DNA from: Candidatus Latescibacterota bacterium
Lineage (GTDB): Bacteria; Latescibacterota; UBA2968; GCA-2709665
Reading direction: 5' to 3'
Length of the DNA stretch: 5,440 bases
Assembly: GCA_030746455.1 (NCBI GenBank)
Contig: JASLMQ010000563.1
Location: 1-5,440 of the forward strand
The number at the start of each line of letters is the position of its first letter. The stretch's first letter is position 1. The notes under the pieces were generated by a model. The model made no database searches, was not told the origin of the DNA, and saw nothing but the letters and a program-made list of their open reading frames with translations. This document shows, piece by piece, positions 5,255-5,440 of this stretch. Made by a program: the position numbers and the translations under genes.

Positions 5255-5440
5255 CTACCCTCGTCCGTTCTCGAATGCTGCCGTCCGGACCGGCAACAGG
5301 AGCCTGGGCATCTTCACGTCGAGTCGACCGCTGCCTCGCCTAACCTCGATCCGACGAAATTGGGGGGTGCGAGTGGCGCGAAGCGCCTGGGGGTACCCAG
5401 GTTCCGCCTCGGGCCCAGGCCTGGATCCTTCATGCCTCCC
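5255..5440 (-). CDS. Possible C-terminal fragment of an upstream gene (61 codons visible)
   Basis: One minus-strand frame is open from the window edge to a TAG at 5257-5255, three bases before the ATG of the SH3/TPR gene and inside its Shine-Dalgarno region. That is normal spacing for a coupled operon. The visible C-terminus includes FRRIEVRRGSGRLDV and then KMPRLLLPVRTAAFENGRG, which has an alternating strand-like pattern but no family I recognise. Third-position GC is about 69%, compatible with coding but not decisive. Two small dyads fall inside it (5375-5387 and 5387-5400). If it is not coding, this 189-bp stretch is simply the promoter region of the SH3/TPR gene, although I see no clear -35/-10 pair there. 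Confidence 0.35.
   Translation of the reverse strand, partial: GRHEGSRPGPEAEPGYPQALRATRTPQFRRIEVRRGSGRLDVKMPRLLLPVRTAAFENGRG

Noticed and set aside
5375..5400. Two adjacent dyads (GGCGC-GAA-GCGCC and CTGGG-GGTA-CCCAG) as an upstream terminator
   Set aside because: Stems of 5 bp with no T-run on either strand, and they lie within a frame that may be coding.

Overview
The window is high-GC chromosomal DNA, roughly 60% or a little more by eye. It comes from a free-living bacterium with sigma70-type promoters and Shine-Dalgarno-led genes. I cannot fix the phylum. The mix of a Gram-positive/archaeal-type threonine synthase, a LOG-family protein and an exonuclease-like/GIY-YIG fusion would fit groups such as Gemmatimonadota, Acidobacteriota or another environmental high-GC lineage. 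That placement is inference only. There are no tRNA or rRNA genes, CRISPR arrays, insertion sequences or phage genes.

Left half, plus strand. The window opens inside the 3' end of a threonine synthase gene (1-423). A LOG-family phosphoribohydrolase follows (474-1061) with a good Shine-Dalgarno, probably on the same transcript. The 163-bp gap after it holds a long GC-rich inverted repeat (1119-1182), read here as the transcript end, and then a near-perfect sigma70 promoter (TTGACA, 17-bp spacer, TATACT; 1208-1236). This promoter drives a metallo-beta-lactamase-fold hydrolase whose real start is the ATG at 1348. Its roughly 105-nt, locally AT-rich leader contains a possible 33-codon ORF (1250-1351) that ends in an ATGA overlap with the hydrolase start.

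Right half, minus strand, read right to left. At the right edge an open frame (5440 to 5255) may be the C-terminus of a further gene. It ends 3 bp before the start of a 479-residue envelope protein (5251-3812) with a signal peptide, two bacterial SH3 domains, TPR repeats, one membrane helix and a cytoplasmic coiled coil. After a 103-bp gap with two small hairpins comes a 462-residue protein (3708-2320). It has an N-terminal winged-helix-like segment, a middle part that resembles a DnaQ-type exonuclease fold without its acidic active site, a canonical UvrC/Cho-type GIY-YIG nuclease domain, and a C-terminal region I do not recognise. This gene converges on the hydrolase gene with only 21 bp between them.

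The genes do not form one obvious pathway. The left side is amino-acid and nucleotide housekeeping plus an independently regulated hydrolase. The right side is probably a two- or three-gene operon joining an envelope scaffold protein to a DNA-repair-like nuclease. The points most worth following up are the apparent pseudo-exonuclease/GIY-YIG fusion, the SH3-TPR-TM-coiled-coil protein and the promoter-leader arrangement before the hydrolase. I see no clear evidence of a wholly new defence or mobile system.
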